Shown: positions 1 through 9,418, numbered from the stretch's first letter. The stretch: 64,000 nucleotides of DNA from CAVZGO01 sp963774935 (GCA_963774935.1 CAVZGO010000001.1:310001-374000); one strand, 5' to 3'. Notes: generated by a model from the letters alone, not told the origin. Translations and numbers: made by a program.

Positions 1-2
1 TG

Positions 3-1084
3 AAGCAAAACGTGTTCAACATGCGGCACGCGCGGCTACGCCTCCTCGCTGCACGCCTCGCTGGAGCCCAACCACATCCCGGTGGAAGTGTTCCACAACC
101 TGATCGATACCTTCCGAAAGCACATCCCCACCTGGCAGCGCTACTGGCGCCTGCGCCGCAAAGCGCTGGGCTACGCGGAGCTGAACGTTTACGATATCAA
201 GGCGCCGCTGACGCAAGCCCGCCCGCTGATCCCCTTTGCCCAGGCGGTGGACTGGATCTGCGAGGGCATGCAGCCGCTGGGCGAGGAATATGTGCGCATC
301 CTGCGGCGTGGCTGCCTGGAAGAGCGCTGGGTGGACTGGGCGCGCAACAAGGGCAAGCGTGAAGGCGCTTACTCCAGCGGCTCGTATGGCACCAACCCCT
401 TCATCATGATGTCGTATGGCGAGGATGTCTTCAGCCTGAGCACCCTGGCGCACGAGCTGGGGCATTCGCTGCACTCCTACCATTCCCGTGCCAACCAGCC
501 GTTCATCTACAGCCGCTACGGCTTGTTTGCCGCCGAGGTGGCTTCCAACTTCAACCAGGCGATGGTGCGCGATTACCTGCTGCGCACACAGACTGAACGC
601 GATTTGCAGATCGCCCTGATCGAAGAAGCCATGTCCAACTACCACCGCTACTTCTTCATCATGCCCACCCTGGCGCGCTTCGAGCTGGAAGTGCATACCG
701 CGCGCAGAAAAAGGCGCACCCTTGAGCGCGGATATCCTGATCGGGCTGACGGCGGACTTGTTCAAAGAAGGCTACGGCGACGAGGTGGTCTTCGACCAGC
801 CGCGCATCGGCATCACCTGGGCGCAGTTTGCCCACATGTACATGAACTTCTATGTCTACCAGTATGCCACCGGCATCTCCGGCGCGCATGCCCTGTCGCA
901 TGCGGTGCTGGAGGGCGAGCCCGGCGCGGCAGAGCGCTACCTGGGCTTCCTCAAAGCTGGCGGCTCCGAGTACCCGCTGCCCGCCCTGCAGAAAGCCGGC
1001 GTCGACCTGACCAGCCCCGAGCCGGTTGAGCGCGCCTTCGCGGTGCTGGCGGGTCTGGTGGATCGGCTGGAGGGTCTGCTGTAG
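3..1084 (+). pseudogene. pepF: M3 family oligoendopeptidase F, 5'-truncated by the window edge and frameshifted
   Basis: This is the C-terminal part of a cytosolic zinc oligopeptidase that cleaves short peptides. The catalytic motif HELGHS (HExxH) lies near base 450, with the downstream Glu-bearing helix (FAAEVASNF) following. The reading frame changes twice. Near bases 27-36 the text moves from frame 3 (NVFNMRHA) to frame 1 ([11 protein letters not shown]). At about base 700 an extra G after codon ACC moves it to frame 2, after which [12 protein letters not shown] continues to the stop at 1084. Both shifts sit in GCGCGC tracts. Removing the extra bases restores a normal PepF C-terminus, so sequencing error is as likely as true decay. 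Local GC is higher than in most of the window. Family identity is very secure. Confidence 0.85.
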
Positions 1085-1131
1085 ATCAGCGCATTATTAG
1101 AACAATAAAACTGTTCAACGGCACTTGATTA

Positions 1132-1157
1132 ATCACTATCCATGAAAGTTTAGTGAT
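1132..1157. repeat. inverted repeat upstream of the RRM gene
   Basis: ATCACTA (1132-1138) and TAGTGAT (1151-1157) are exact reverse complements separated by 12 bases, about 110 bases before the RRM start. It could be an operator or an RNA hairpin in the leader of the RNA-binding protein. The remainder of the 182-base gap shows no gene. Confidence 0.35.
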
Positions 1158-1266
1158 AAAATAACTCATCTGATTCTCACATTTGTGAGCCAAAGCTGCC
1201 TGCTCCTGATAAGATCCGGCAGTCGATTCACCAGCCGGTTCAGGTTGGCGCTAGGGAAAAAGGAAC

Positions 1267-1626
1267 ATGGAAACGAAATTGTACGTAGGCAACCTGTCTT
1301 ATAACTCGACCGAGGAAGACCTCAAAACATTGTTCTCTCAGGCAGGTACGGTGGTGTCGGCAGACATCATCAAAGATCGTGAAACCGGTCGCTCGAAGGG
1401 TTTCGCTTTCGTCGAGTTGAGCAGCCCCAGCGAGGCAGAGCAGGCGATCAAGCTCTTCAACGGCTACGAGCTGGATCACCGCGCCTTGAAAGTGAATGCT
1501 GCCCGCCCGAAAGAAGATCGTGGCTACAGCGGAAGCGGCGGTTCACGCGGCGGCAGCGGTGGATACGATCGCCGGCGATCGCCGGATGACCGTGACCGGC
1601 GCAGCTCTGGCCCCAAGAAGTATTAA
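1267..1626 (+). CDS. RRM-domain RNA-binding protein with Gly/Arg-rich tail
   Basis: A small single-RRM protein of 119 residues, of the type found in cyanobacteria and Chloroflexi, that probably binds single-stranded RNA. RNP2 (LYVGNL) lies at residues 5-10 and RNP1 (KGFAFVEL) at about 43-50, both with the aromatic residues that stack on RNA bases. After residue 85 the chain becomes Gly/Ser/Arg/Asp rich (RGYSGSGGSRGG), resembling RGG tails. The ATG is preceded by AAGGA at a suitable distance. It stands alone between its own upstream inverted repeat and a downstream hairpin. Homologues are often cold- or stress-induced, but nothing in the sequence proves that here. Confidence 0.93.
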   Translation: METKLYVGNLSYNSTEEDLKTLFSQAGTVVSADIIKDRETGRSKGFAFVELSSPSEAEQAIKLFNGYELDHRALKVNAARPKEDRGYSGSGGSRGGSGGYDRRRSPDDRDRRSSGPKKY

Positions 1627-1654
1627 TCCCCAACCTAACCTTCTATCATTCAAC

Positions 1655-1680
1655 GGGAGTGCAGCATGAGCGCACTCCCT
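1655..1680 (+). terminator. hairpin between RRM gene and YkgJ-type gene
   Basis: GGGAGTGC pairs with GCACTCCC around a short loop, followed by only two T. It sits between convergent genes and probably serves as a (weak) bidirectional terminator. Confidence 0.5.
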
Positions 1681-1684
1681 TGAG

Positions 1685-2373
1685 TTATTTCAGCGCATAT
1701 ACCCCATGCCGAGGCAGGCGGTCAACAGCCACGCGCTGCAGGCGCTCGCTGCCCGGGCTGAGCAGGCAGGCGCTGCCATCGCGGTGCAGCAGCGGAATCG
1801 CCGCCGCCGCTGGCGGGCAAAATGCTCGCGCATCTGCTCCGATAGGGCAGCGTAGCTCTCGAATTCTGCCTCCCAAAGCTCGAACAATCGCTCGTACGTG
1901 CGAACGAAAGCCTCCCGGTAAGCCTGGGTGACCTGTGCCAGGTTGCTGATCACCCAGCACACGCTCTCCGACTCCCAATCGTACGCCAGCCCGATCAATC
2001 GTCGTCTGGAGGTGATGTACGGGAAAAATGGAAACTGGCGGCAGCTCATGGCGCGGTACGGTCGCTGGCAGTGCGCTGGCCCTTTGCAAGCCAGGAGCAG
2101 CATATTCTCGGGGGTTTCTGCCTGCAGCTCCGCCGGATCCGCAGGATCAGAGGTGCACTCATCGCCGCGCCAGACATGCCAGAGATCGGTGCGAGGCGCC
2201 AGGTAAGTCCACTCCTGGCGATAGACTGCCGGCACGGCGTGGCAGATATCGCAGCAGAAAGGCTTGCCGCTGGGGTTGTGCGGGGCGCATTGTGTCCCGC
2301 AATCGAGGCTGGTTACCGGTAAATCGAAGCGGTCGTAGATCTGTCGGATATCAAGCTCGGGCTCGGGGGACAT
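1685..2373 (-). CDS. YkgJ family cysteine-cluster protein, C-terminus frameshifted
   Basis: A putative zinc or iron-sulfur binding cysteine-cluster protein of unknown reaction. Cysteines lie at LDCGTQCAPH, KPFCCDICHA, CKGPAHC and SCRQFP, the spaced cysteine pattern of the family. The start at 2373 gives an N-terminus of about 180 good residues. After REHFARQ, in a run of CGG/GCG triplets (about 1800-1812), the frame slips. The original frame gives a Cys/Ala-rich nonsense tail ending at 1690, while the adjacent frame gives AIPLLHRDGS and HGVYALK, which look like the genuine C-terminus ending at 1685. The gene stands alone, convergent with the RRM gene. Confidence 0.75.
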
Positions 2374-2501
2374 AGCAGTTATTATACCGATACTGGAATA
2401 GAATTGGCATCGTCTAAGTTAAGGCAGTATCAGTATAATTAGATTAAATTCATTGATTTCTACTTGTGGGTAAGAATTTCTGCAGCGCAGGAGGAACCCA
2501 G

Positions 2502-3716
2502 ATGCCAGAAAGTCATTATAAAGTCTATCCCTACCGCTGGGTGGTGCTGGCGGTTTTCATGCTCATCAACCTGGTGATCCAGATCCTGTGGATCAGCTAT
2601 GCCCCCATTACCGGCATGGCAGCAAGCTATTATGGCGTCAGTGACCTGCAGATCGGTCTTCTGGCGATGTCCTTCATGATCGCATTCATCCCGCTCTCGA
2701 TCCCGGTCTCATGGGCGATCGACACCTACGGCTTTCGACCGCCAGTGAGCCTCGGGGCGGTGCTGATGGCCATCTTTGGGGTGCTGCGCGGCCTGGCAGG
2801 AGCGAACTACACCCTGGTGCTGCTCAGCACCATCGGCATTGCCATCGCCCAGCCGTTCCTGCTCAACGCCTGGACCAAGGTGCCCGCCAGGTGGTTTGGC
2901 TTGCAGGAGCGCGCCACCGCGGTGGGGCTTGTGACGCTCGCCAACCTGGTCGGCACAGGCATCGGCATGGCGCTGACGCCCGAGCTGGTGAAGACAATGC
3001 CTATCCCGACCGTCCAGCTCTTTTACGGAGGACTGGCGGCGATTTCAGCGCTGCTGTTCCTGGTTTTCGCCCGCGAGGCGCCCCCCACGGCACCCTGCCC
3101 GCCGGAGATGGAAACGCGCGCCCTGATGTTCGATGGCTTGAAGCATGCCCTGAAAGTGAAATCGTTCCTGCTGCTGCTGTTTGTGTTCTTCGTCGGGCTG
3201 GGGGTTTTCAACGGTGTGACCACCTGGATCGAGACGATCATCCGGCCGCGCGGCTTCAGCGCCACCGAAGCCGGTACGTTGGGAGCAGTCATGCTGGTGG
3301 GCGGGCTGCTGGGAGCGGTAGCGCTGCCGTCGTTATCCGACCGGCAGCACCGGCGCAAGCCTTACATGCTGATGGGTATGCTGCTGGCTATTCCCGGTTT
3401 GATCGGGATCACCTACGCTTCGGCTTATTGGGGGCTGCTGGTATCGGCTTTTATATTCGGCTTCTTCCTGGTCAGCCTCAGCCCGATCGGCATGCAGTAT
3501 GCCGCCGAGATCACCCAGCCCACACCTGAGGGCACTTCCAACGGCTTGATCCAGCTATTTGGCCAGGCATCGGTGGTGTTCGTCTACATCATGGAAGCGC
3601 TGAAGAGCAAAGACGGCGCCTTCACACCGGCACTGCTGCTGGCGATTGGATTGATGGCGGTCAGTGTGCTGGTGATCACCCAATTGAAGGAACCAGAACA
3701 GGCTCCTCGCACTTAG
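2502..3716 (+). CDS. MFS transporter, FLVCR-like
   Basis: A twelve-helix major facilitator of about 404 residues in the cytoplasmic membrane. The N-terminal segment (YRWVVLAVFMLINL, then WISYAPIT) resembles the FLVCR/2A1.28-type carriers of haem or small organic solutes. The substrate cannot be told from sequence. An in-frame GTG lies at 2466, but the strong AGGAGGA at 2489-2495 is spaced correctly for the ATG at 2502, which I take as the start. The stop overlaps the stop of the convergent decarboxylase by four bases. GC content is high, like the first kilobase and unlike most of the rest. Confidence 0.88.
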   Translation: MPESHYKVYPYRWVVLAVFMLINLVIQILWISYAPITGMAASYYGVSDLQIGLLAMSFMIAFIPLSIPVSWAIDTYGFRPPVSLGAVLMAIFGVLRGLAGANYTLVLLSTIGIAIAQPFLLNAWTKVPARWFGLQERATAVGLVTLANLVGTGIGMALTPELVKTMPIPTVQLFYGGLAAISALLFLVFAREAPPTAPCPPEMETRALMFDGLKHALKVKSFLLLLFVFFVGLGVFNGVTTWIETIIRPRGFSATEAGTLGAVMLVGGLLGAVALPSLSDRQHRRKPYMLMGMLLAIPGLIGITYASAYWGLLVSAFIFGFFLVSLSPIGMQYAAEITQPTPEGTSNGLIQLFGQASVVFVYIMEALKSKDGAFTPALLLAIGLMAVSVLVITQLKEPEQAPRT

Positions 3717-5137
3717 TCCAGCCCAACCGCCAGGGTTTTGACCGCTTCAAGCATGCCCTGGATGTGCTCCAGCGAAGTAGCCGGATTTATCAATGCCATG
3801 CGCAGGTAGCGCACGCCCTTGAACACCGTTGAGGACAGGTAGTAATCCCCTCGCGCAATTAACGCATCGCGAATCTGCAGCTGCTTCTGGTCGCTGCCCT
3901 GGACGCGGAAGCACAGGATGTTGCTCTCTGGGCGTAAGGCGCAGGTGAAGCCAGGCTGCGATTGAATGTATTCGTAGGCTTGTTGCGCCAGCTCATACTG
4001 CCGCTCGACGAACTCAGCCAAACCGCGCTCACCCAAAGCGCCCAGCACCATGAACAATTTCAAACCCAGACCAGCCTTGGTGCACTCGATGGTGCGGTGG
4101 GCAAAATCAAAGCCTGGCTGTTCTTTTTCGTGGAACAGATAGCTGGCTTCTTGTTGGAAGGCTGTATCCAGCGGGCGGTGATCACGCACCAGCAGCGCAG
4201 CGCATAAGATGGGTGTTTGCAGCATCTTGTGCGCGTCCCAGGTTAACGAGTCAGCCAGCTCAACACCTTTCAACAGATGGCGATGCTTCTCGGAGACCAG
4301 CGCGCTGGCGCCGTGCGCCCCATCCACGTGCAGCCAGATGCCTTCAGATCGGCAGAACTCGCCGATCTCCTGCAGTGGATCATAGATACCCACAGCCGTG
4401 CTGCAGGCGTTTGCTACCACAGCCATCGGGCGCTTGCCCTGCTGGTGGAGGTATTCAAGAGCGGCTGGCAGCCGGTCGGGGATAATGGATCCGCGCTCGT
4501 CCACCTCGAGCTGGTAGATTCCAGCCTGACCCAGCCCCAGGATTGCCGCGGCGCGCTCGACGGAGTAATGCGCTAATGCCGGAGCCAGCAGCACCAGGTC
4601 TTGTGGGATGCCTTCGCGCCAGGAAGCGGGTGCAGCATAGTTGCGCGCCATCAGCAATGCCGTCAGGTTCGCCAGGGTTCCGCCATGCGTCAGCATCCCA
4701 CCGCCAAATGGGGCATCCTGGTTGCGCTGCTGCATATCCAGCGGAGCAGGCTGCCAACCGACTTTTTCCAGCAGCCAGTTGACAACGAAGTATTCGATGC
4801 TGGCCGCGCCGGGACCCATTTCATAAATCGCCATGCCGTTGTTGGTGAAGCCATCGATCAGGCTGGCGAATGAGCCTGAGTAGTAAGGCGTGGCAACCTG
4901 GTGGGCCATGAACGCCGGGTGGTGCAGCCGCGTGGTCGTGGACAGGTAAAGCTCCATGAATTCTGCCAGGCGTGAACCAGTCAGTCCACCATTACGGGCA
5001 AAATCCGCCAGGTTGAGTTTTTCGATGATGGAACCCAATGGTCGCTGGTTGATTACAGGGACTTCGCCTTCAAGCGATTCCTGATAATAACCATCCAGCG
5101 CTCTGGCAACGATATCAACGTCGGTATAGAAAGGCAT
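3713..5137 (-). CDS. PLP-dependent group II decarboxylase
   Basis: A pyridoxal-phosphate amino-acid decarboxylase of the aromatic-L-amino-acid/glutamate/2,4-diaminobutyrate family, about 474 residues and cytosolic. The PLP-binding lysine is in WDAHKM, preceded by the cofactor-pocket segment WLHVDGAHGA; HGGTLANL near residue 160 is the usual phosphate-binding region. Amine product and substrate are not predictable. An upstream ATG (5155) is possible, but GGAGAG placed five bases before the ATG at 5137 decides the start. The neighbouring convergent MFS gene shares no operon with it. Confidence 0.9.
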   Translation of the reverse strand: MPFYTDVDIVARALDGYYQESLEGEVPVINQRPLGSIIEKLNLADFARNGGLTGSRLAEFMELYLSTTTRLHHPAFMAHQVATPYYSGSFASLIDGFTNNGMAIYEMGPGAASIEYFVVNWLLEKVGWQPAPLDMQQRNQDAPFGGGMLTHGGTLANLTALLMARNYAAPASWREGIPQDLVLLAPALAHYSVERAAAILGLGQAGIYQLEVDERGSIIPDRLPAALEYLHQQGKRPMAVVANACSTAVGIYDPLQEIGEFCRSEGIWLHVDGAHGASALVSEKHRHLLKGVELADSLTWDAHKMLQTPILCAALLVRDHRPLDTAFQQEASYLFHEKEQPGFDFAHRTIECTKAGLGLKLFMVLGALGERGLAEFVERQYELAQQAYEYIQSQPGFTCALRPESNILCFRVQGSDQKQLQIRDALIARGDYYLSSTVFKGVRYLRMALINPATSLEHIQGMLEAVKTLAVGLD

Positions 5138-5295
5138 ACGGGCTCTCCGGCACAAAGGATTGGATGCTGTGTAAGAACTGCCATTCTAACACAAAAGAAA
5201 ATACGCCCTTCGCGGTGAAAATATAGCTCGATTTCCAAGGCTTAATAATGGCTGCATCATCACAAAATTATTACTGATATATGATACAGAACCTA

Positions 5296-5325
5296 TTGAC
5301 CAAACAACCAAGATGTGCATATAAT
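5296..5325 (+). promoter_or_regulatory. sigma70-type promoter for the AOR transcript
   Basis: TTGACC (5296-5301) and TATAAT (5320-5325) are separated by 18 bases. This predicts a start near 5332 and a leader of roughly 265 bases before the AOR gene. The 443-base gap from 5156 to 5598 holds this promoter and the hairpin below, and no convincing gene. Confidence 0.65.
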
Positions 5326-5420
5326 AACTATGTAGCAAAACAATTGAATACCTCCAATTCGTTGATTCCCTCTGGGATAAACGAACGTTAGGGTATGGGA
5401 AGCAATTTCCATCACCTGCC

Positions 5421-5484
5421 ATTGCGCAAAGGAGATCCATTTTTGACGACTCGGCTCGTCAAATGGTCTATTGCGCAATTTTTT
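5421..5484 (+). promoter_or_regulatory. long leader hairpin with U-tract upstream of AOR (conditional terminator candidate)
   Basis: ATTGCGCAA (5421-5429) pairs with TTGCGCAAT (5471-5479). Inside, CCAT pairs with ATGG and TTGACGA (5443-5449) with TCGTCAA (5456-5462) around a six-base loop. The 3' arm runs directly into six T (5479-5484). The element lies between the promoter and the AOR start, 114 bases before the ATG, so as drawn it should stop the AOR transcript unless relieved. A cofactor- or metal-sensing leader is the natural guess, but I do not recognise a Moco/Wco riboswitch consensus in it. Confidence 0.6.
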
Positions 5485-5598
5485 CGCTTAAAACCTGAAT
5501 TCCAGATACTCAAGGAGGCGTGCAGATCATCTTTGATCACTCTCTCTTTCACCACCATCCAAAATTACTCAAAATAATCACAAAAAAGGAGCCTCACT

Positions 5599-7356
5599 AT
5601 GTATTTCGTACGCGTAAATATGACTGATCGCAGCTTCAAGGTGGAAGAAACACCGGAAGCCTACAAGTATCTTGGCGGCCGCGGCCTTACCTCAAACGTC
5701 GTTGCTGACGAAGTACCACCGCTCTGCCATGCACTTGGACCCAATAACAAACTGGTCTTTGCACCTGGGATGACCACAGGCACCAGCGCTCCGACTTCTG
5801 CGCGTGTTTCGGTAGGTGGTAAATCGCCCCTGACCGGTGGAATTAAAGAAGCCAACGCAGGCACTACCTGGGCGGCAGATCTAGCCGTCATGGGCATCAA
5901 AGCATTGGTAGTCGAGGGGCAGCCGGCTGAGAAAGGCAAATATTGGGGGATTAATATCACCGTCGATAAGAAGAAACCAAAGGTGGAATTCTTTGACGCT
6001 GGCGAATATACCGGCAAAGTGCTGAGCGAAGTATTTCCTCCAATGTACAAGAAATTCGGCTCTAAAGTTTCAGTGTGCGGTATAGGTATGGCTGCCGAGC
6101 ACGGTTACAGCAACTCTGGCATCGTGTTCAGTGACATGAAGGATCGACCGACACGCTATGCTGGCCGCGGCGGCTTGGGCGCAGTGATGGCTTCCAAAGG
6201 CTTGAAGTTCATCATCCTGGATCGCGCTGGCGGACCGGGCGTGGAGATCGTCGATAAGGCGCTGTATGAGCAGGGCCGCAAGAAGATGATCGACGCGCTG
6301 CGCACGCACGCCATTACCAAACCGAAAGGCGCACTGAACTCCTATGGGACAGCGGTGCTGATCAATATTTTGAACGAGGCTGGCGGTTTACCGACGCGCA
6401 ACTTCTCCAGCGGTCGTTTTGAAGGCGCACCCAATATTGCCGGCGAGGCGATCTTCGAAGGCAACAAGGCGCGCAAGGGCAAGGAAATTTACAACCATGC
6501 CTGCTCCGCGGGCTGCATCATCCAGTGCTCCAACACTGTTTATGATGAAAAAGGCGAAGAAATTACTTCCTGCCTGGAGTACGAATCCTCCTGGTCACTC
6601 GGAGCGGACTGCGGCATTGACAACCTGGACGATGTCGCCTTGCTGAATGCCCTGTGCAACGATTACGGACTGGATACCATTGAGACCGGCACAGCTATTG
6701 CCGTGGCAATGGAAGCAGGTGTGATCCCGTTCGGCGACAGCAAGGGTGCCATCAACCTGGTCCACGAGATGGGCAAAGGCACGCCGCAGGGGCGCATCCT
6801 GGGTTCGGGCACAGCCTCTACCGGTCGCGCCTATGGCGTCAGCCGTGTACCTGTGGTCAAAGGCCAGTCCATGCCAGCATACGAGCCGCGCGCAGTCAAG
6901 GGCATCGGCATCACCTACGCCACCACGACCATGGGCGCTGACCATACCGCCGGCTACACCATCGCCCCCGAAATCCTGGGTGTGATGGGCAAACAGGACC
7001 CGCTCAGCAACGAAGGCAAAGCCGGCCTCAGCCGCGCTTTCCAGGCAACCACCGCCTTTATTGACTCCTGCGGGCACTGCCTGTTCATCGCCTTCGCCAT
7101 TCTGGATATCGCCAGCGGCTATGAAGGCATGGTCGAAGAAGTCAACGGTGTATTTGGCACCAACTGGACTGCTGACGACATCCTCAAGCAAGGCGGCGAC
7201 ATCCTGAAGGTAGAGCGCAAGTTCAATGAGGCTGCTGGTATCGGCAAGGAAGCAGATCGCGTACCTGAGTTCATGAAGATCGAACCGCTTCCACCGCACA
7301 ACAATGTCTTTGATGTGCCGGATGAGGCGCTAGATTCAGTCTTTGCTGAGCTGTAG
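5599..7356 (+). CDS. tungsten-containing aldehyde:ferredoxin oxidoreductase family protein
   Basis: An AOR-family oxidoreductase of 585 residues that would oxidise aldehydes (or reduce acids) with ferredoxin, using a tungsten bis-pyranopterin and one [4Fe-4S] cluster. The N-terminal domain shows YLGGRGLTSN, FAPGMTTGTSAPTSAR and SPLTGGIKEAN, which bind the pterins. The cluster ligands are probably the CSAGCIIQC group at about 300-308 plus a cysteine in the late SCGHC segment. GADHTAG at about 453 is the family's conserved His region. The ATG follows AAAAAGGAG. The next genes are the W-cofactor radical SAM maturase and ubiquitin-fold proteins, supporting a tungsten rather than molybdenum enzyme. 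Substrate unknown. Confidence 0.93.
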   Translation: MYFVRVNMTDRSFKVEETPEAYKYLGGRGLTSNVVADEVPPLCHALGPNNKLVFAPGMTTGTSAPTSARVSVGGKSPLTGGIKEANAGTTWAADLAVMGIKALVVEGQPAEKGKYWGINITVDKKKPKVEFFDAGEYTGKVLSEVFPPMYKKFGSKVSVCGIGMAAEHGYSNSGIVFSDMKDRPTRYAGRGGLGAVMASKGLKFIILDRAGGPGVEIVDKALYEQGRKKMIDALRTHAITKPKGALNSYGTAVLINILNEAGGLPTRNFSSGRFEGAPNIAGEAIFEGNKARKGKEIYNHACSAGCIIQCSNTVYDEKGEEITSCLEYESSWSLGADCGIDNLDDVALLNALCNDYGLDTIETGTAIAVAMEAGVIPFGDSKGAINLVHEMGKGTPQGRILGSGTASTGRAYGVSRVPVVKGQSMPAYEPRAVKGIGITYATTTMGADHTAGYTIAPEILGVMGKQDPLSNEGKAGLSRAFQATTAFIDSCGHCLFIAFAILDIASGYEGMVEEVNGVFGTNWTADDILKQGGDILKVERKFNEAAGIGKEADRVPEFMKIEPLPPHNNVFDVPDEALDSVFAEL

Positions 7357-7399
7357 AGGCTGCCTGTCTGGGGTAAGAGAAAAGGTTAAATCCTAGTTA

Positions 7400-7453
7400 A
7401 AGGCACGGTGGCATTTGCACTCTGTGATCCATTGCAAATGCACACCGTGCCTT
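7400..7453 (+). terminator. 20-bp hairpin after AOR
   Basis: AAGGCACGGTG plus GCATTTGCA (7400-7419) pairs with TGCAAATGC plus CACCGTGCCTT (7433-7453), with a single bulged A. Only a short T-rich tail follows. It probably ends or processes the AOR message, and would set AOR levels apart from the downstream maturation genes. Confidence 0.7.
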
Positions 7454-7551
7454 GTTATCCGTTCATGTATAATAGAAGCTCATTACATTTTCGAGAATCG
7501 CAGTATCAATCGATTCTGCACACCACTTTGATTATGAGGTAACCAAACCGC

Positions 7552-8741
7552 ATGCCGAATGTACCCACCGATAACAATGGAAAAATAGATATTCCTGCCG
7601 ATTTTTTGAATCGTCGCCACATGCCCGCAAATGTGAATTACTGGTTGACCGAGCGGGAAGGCGAGCTGATACTTGCATCCACGCCTGCCTGACGCGCGAA
7701 AGCTTTACTTAGAGCCAACCACAGCCTGTAATTTGAGCTGCATTACCTGCATGCGCAATATTTGGAGCGACCCGATTGCATCCATGAAACGCGATACCTT
7801 CGAGCGTATCCTGGATGGCTTGCCCGGGCTGCCGGAATTGAAGCGCGTTGTCTTCACCAGCTTTGGTGAGCCGCTCTCGCACCCGCGCATCCTGGATATG
7901 ATCGAAGCGATCCGCGCCCGTGATCTGGCAGTCACTCTCGGCACCAACGGAACGCTGCTCACCCCCAAAGTTTCGGCTGAATTGGTACGTCTGGGCGTTG
8001 ACCGGGTGGTGGTTTCGGTGGACGGCGTCAGCCCGGAAATGTATGAAAACGTGCGTGGTACTCAGTTGCAAGAGGTGCTGAATAACCTGCACGGGTTGAC
8101 CGAGGCGAAAAAGCAGTCTCAGATCACTCACCCCTGCTCTGGGAATTGAGTTCGTTGCGTTAAAATCAAACGTGCATGAGCTGCCCTTACTCGCCAAGCT
8201 GGCATCGAGCGTAAGCGCCGCCCGTGTGCTGGTGAGCAATGTGCTGCCATATACGGAGGATATGCTCTCAGAGATTTTATATAGCCATCAACCACAGGAC
8301 CCCTTTACCGCGGGTGGTTTTCCGGTGCGCATCGATGCCTGGGTGACCTGGGGTACGCTTGACCTACCGCGCATGCACTGGGGCGCCGAGCGGCGCTGCC
8401 GGTTCGTGAACGATAAATCGATGGTGGTAGGCTGGGACGGCGCGGTTTCACCGTGCTATGCCCACTCGCATAATTATTCCTATTACACCATAGACGGTCG
8501 GAAAAGAGACGTCTCCCGCTATATCGTCGGGAATGTGCATAATGATTCTCTGGTGGACATCTGGACATCAGAGGAGTTCACCCTGTACCGCAGCGAAGTG
8601 CTCACTTTTCACTTTCCGTCCTGCCCCGACTGCGACCTGCGCGATACCTGCGACCAACGCGGTATCAACGAGGGCTGCTGGGGCTGGAATCCTTCCTGTT
8701 CAGACTGCCTGTGGGCGCAGGATATCATCCGCTGCCCGTAG
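7552..8741 (+). pseudogene. tungsten cofactor oxidoreductase radical SAM maturase, split by two frameshifts
   Basis: The accessory radical SAM protein found beside tungsten oxidoreductases, presumed to act in cofactor or enzyme maturation. Three frames must be joined. Bases 7552-7690 give an AbrB-like N-terminal barrel (NGKIDIPADFL). From 7693 or so comes KLYLEPTTACNLSCITCMRN with the CxxxCxxC cluster motif, then FTSFGEPLSHP. From 8142 GIEFVALKSNVHELPLL leads to a SPASM-like C-terminus with many Cys (CPDCDLRDTC, CSDC). The first shift is near 7685-7692. The second is in the CCCC at 8129-8132, where deleting one C gives a seamless THPALGIEF. Total length of about 396 residues fits the family. 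Likely intact in the living cell. Confidence 0.82.
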
Positions 8742-8804
8742 ATCCCATAGAATAACACTCCAAATTACAGGCTTGGTACCGGGTAATTAGATGTAGGTAA
8801 ATTG

Positions 8805-9044
8805 ATGAAAATAAAAGTAAAGCTGTTTGCAACTTTACGACCTTATCTGGGGGATGTTCCTTCGGGCAAGGCAGTGGAGATGGATATTTCCGAGGGATCG
8901 ACCATGGGAACACTGGTTGAGCTGCTTAAGCTGCCGCCAGATGAGGTAAAAATATGTTTTGTGAACGGCTGCATTGTTGAGCTCGAAGAAAGTCTCAAAG
9001 ATGGCGACGAAATAGGCATCTTTCCCCCGATTGGAGGCGGTTAA
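8805..9044 (+). CDS. MoaD/ThiS-family sulfur-carrier protein
   Basis: A small ubiquitin-fold protein of about 79 residues ending in IGGG, so it carries the C-terminal Gly-Gly that is adenylated and thiocarboxylated in sulfur carriers. MKIKVKLFATL, VEMDISEGST and LKDGDEIGIFPP are the beta-grasp landmarks. The pterin dithiolene of the tungsten cofactor needs such a carrier, so a role in Wco synthesis for the upstream AOR is the simplest reading. The ATG at 8805 is preferred over the in-frame TTG at 8802. Its last codons contain the ribosome binding site of the next gene. Confidence 0.9.
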   Translation: MKIKVKLFATLRPYLGDVPSGKAVEMDISEGSTMGTLVELLKLPPDEVKICFVNGCIVELEESLKDGDEIGIFPPIGGG

Positions 9045-9045
9045 C

Positions 9046-9417
9046 ATGAATGAAATTCACATCGATACCTGGTTGTATGGAATTTTGGCTCGTCACGCTG
9101 GCGATCCGAAAAACAGAACCTTTGCCAATATTTTAGTAGCACTTCCTGAGGGCAGCTTATTACGTGATTTATTGGCATTCCTACAAATGGATACTGCCGA
9201 ACGTGGCATTACATTCATCAACGGTGACCTGAGCGCCATGCCCGGAATGCAGCCAGACCTGGAGCACACGCTGAAGGACGGCGATCGGGTGGCTTTATTC
9301 CATCTTCAATCGATGTGGCCATTCCAATACCGTCACGGAGTTGGAATGATTAATGAGATGCAAACCGCAATAAACGAGAGCGAAGATATGGGACTGCATC
9401 ACGCTTATCAGGAATAA
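9046..9417 (+). CDS. ubiquitin-fold (MoaD/ThiS-like) protein without terminal Gly-Gly
   Basis: A 123-residue protein with a beta-grasp-like core (GILARHAG, LPEGSLLRDLLAFL, FINGDLSAMPG, LKDGDRVALFHL). It then continues 35 residues past the place where a sulfur carrier would end in Gly-Gly. It therefore probably does not act as a thiocarboxylate carrier and may be a structural partner of AOR or the maturase. The start at ATG 9046 is fixed by GGAGG at 9033-9037, which is embedded in the Gly codons of the preceding gene. One base separates the two genes, indicating translational coupling. Confidence 0.75.
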   Translation: MNEIHIDTWLYGILARHAGDPKNRTFANILVALPEGSLLRDLLAFLQMDTAERGITFINGDLSAMPGMQPDLEHTLKDGDRVALFHLQSMWPFQYRHGVGMINEMQTAINESEDMGLHHAYQE

Positions 9418-9418
9418 T

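Noticed and set aside
16..765. 250-codon antisense frame opposite pepF
   Set aside because: GC-rich shadow frame; the plus strand encodes recognisable PepF motifs.
5395..5577. 60-codon frame running through the AOR leader hairpin
   Set aside because: It has no ribosome site and its codons are dictated by the inverted repeat; nothing suggests a protein.
6595..7299. Long antisense reading frame opposite AOR
   Set aside because: It is a shadow of the AOR gene; the translation matches no family and AOR is clearly the real frame.
7452..7473. TTGTTA and TATAAT before the radical SAM maturase as a promoter
   Set aside because: The spacing is only 10 bases; the TATAAT may act with an unseen -35, but the pair cannot be called.
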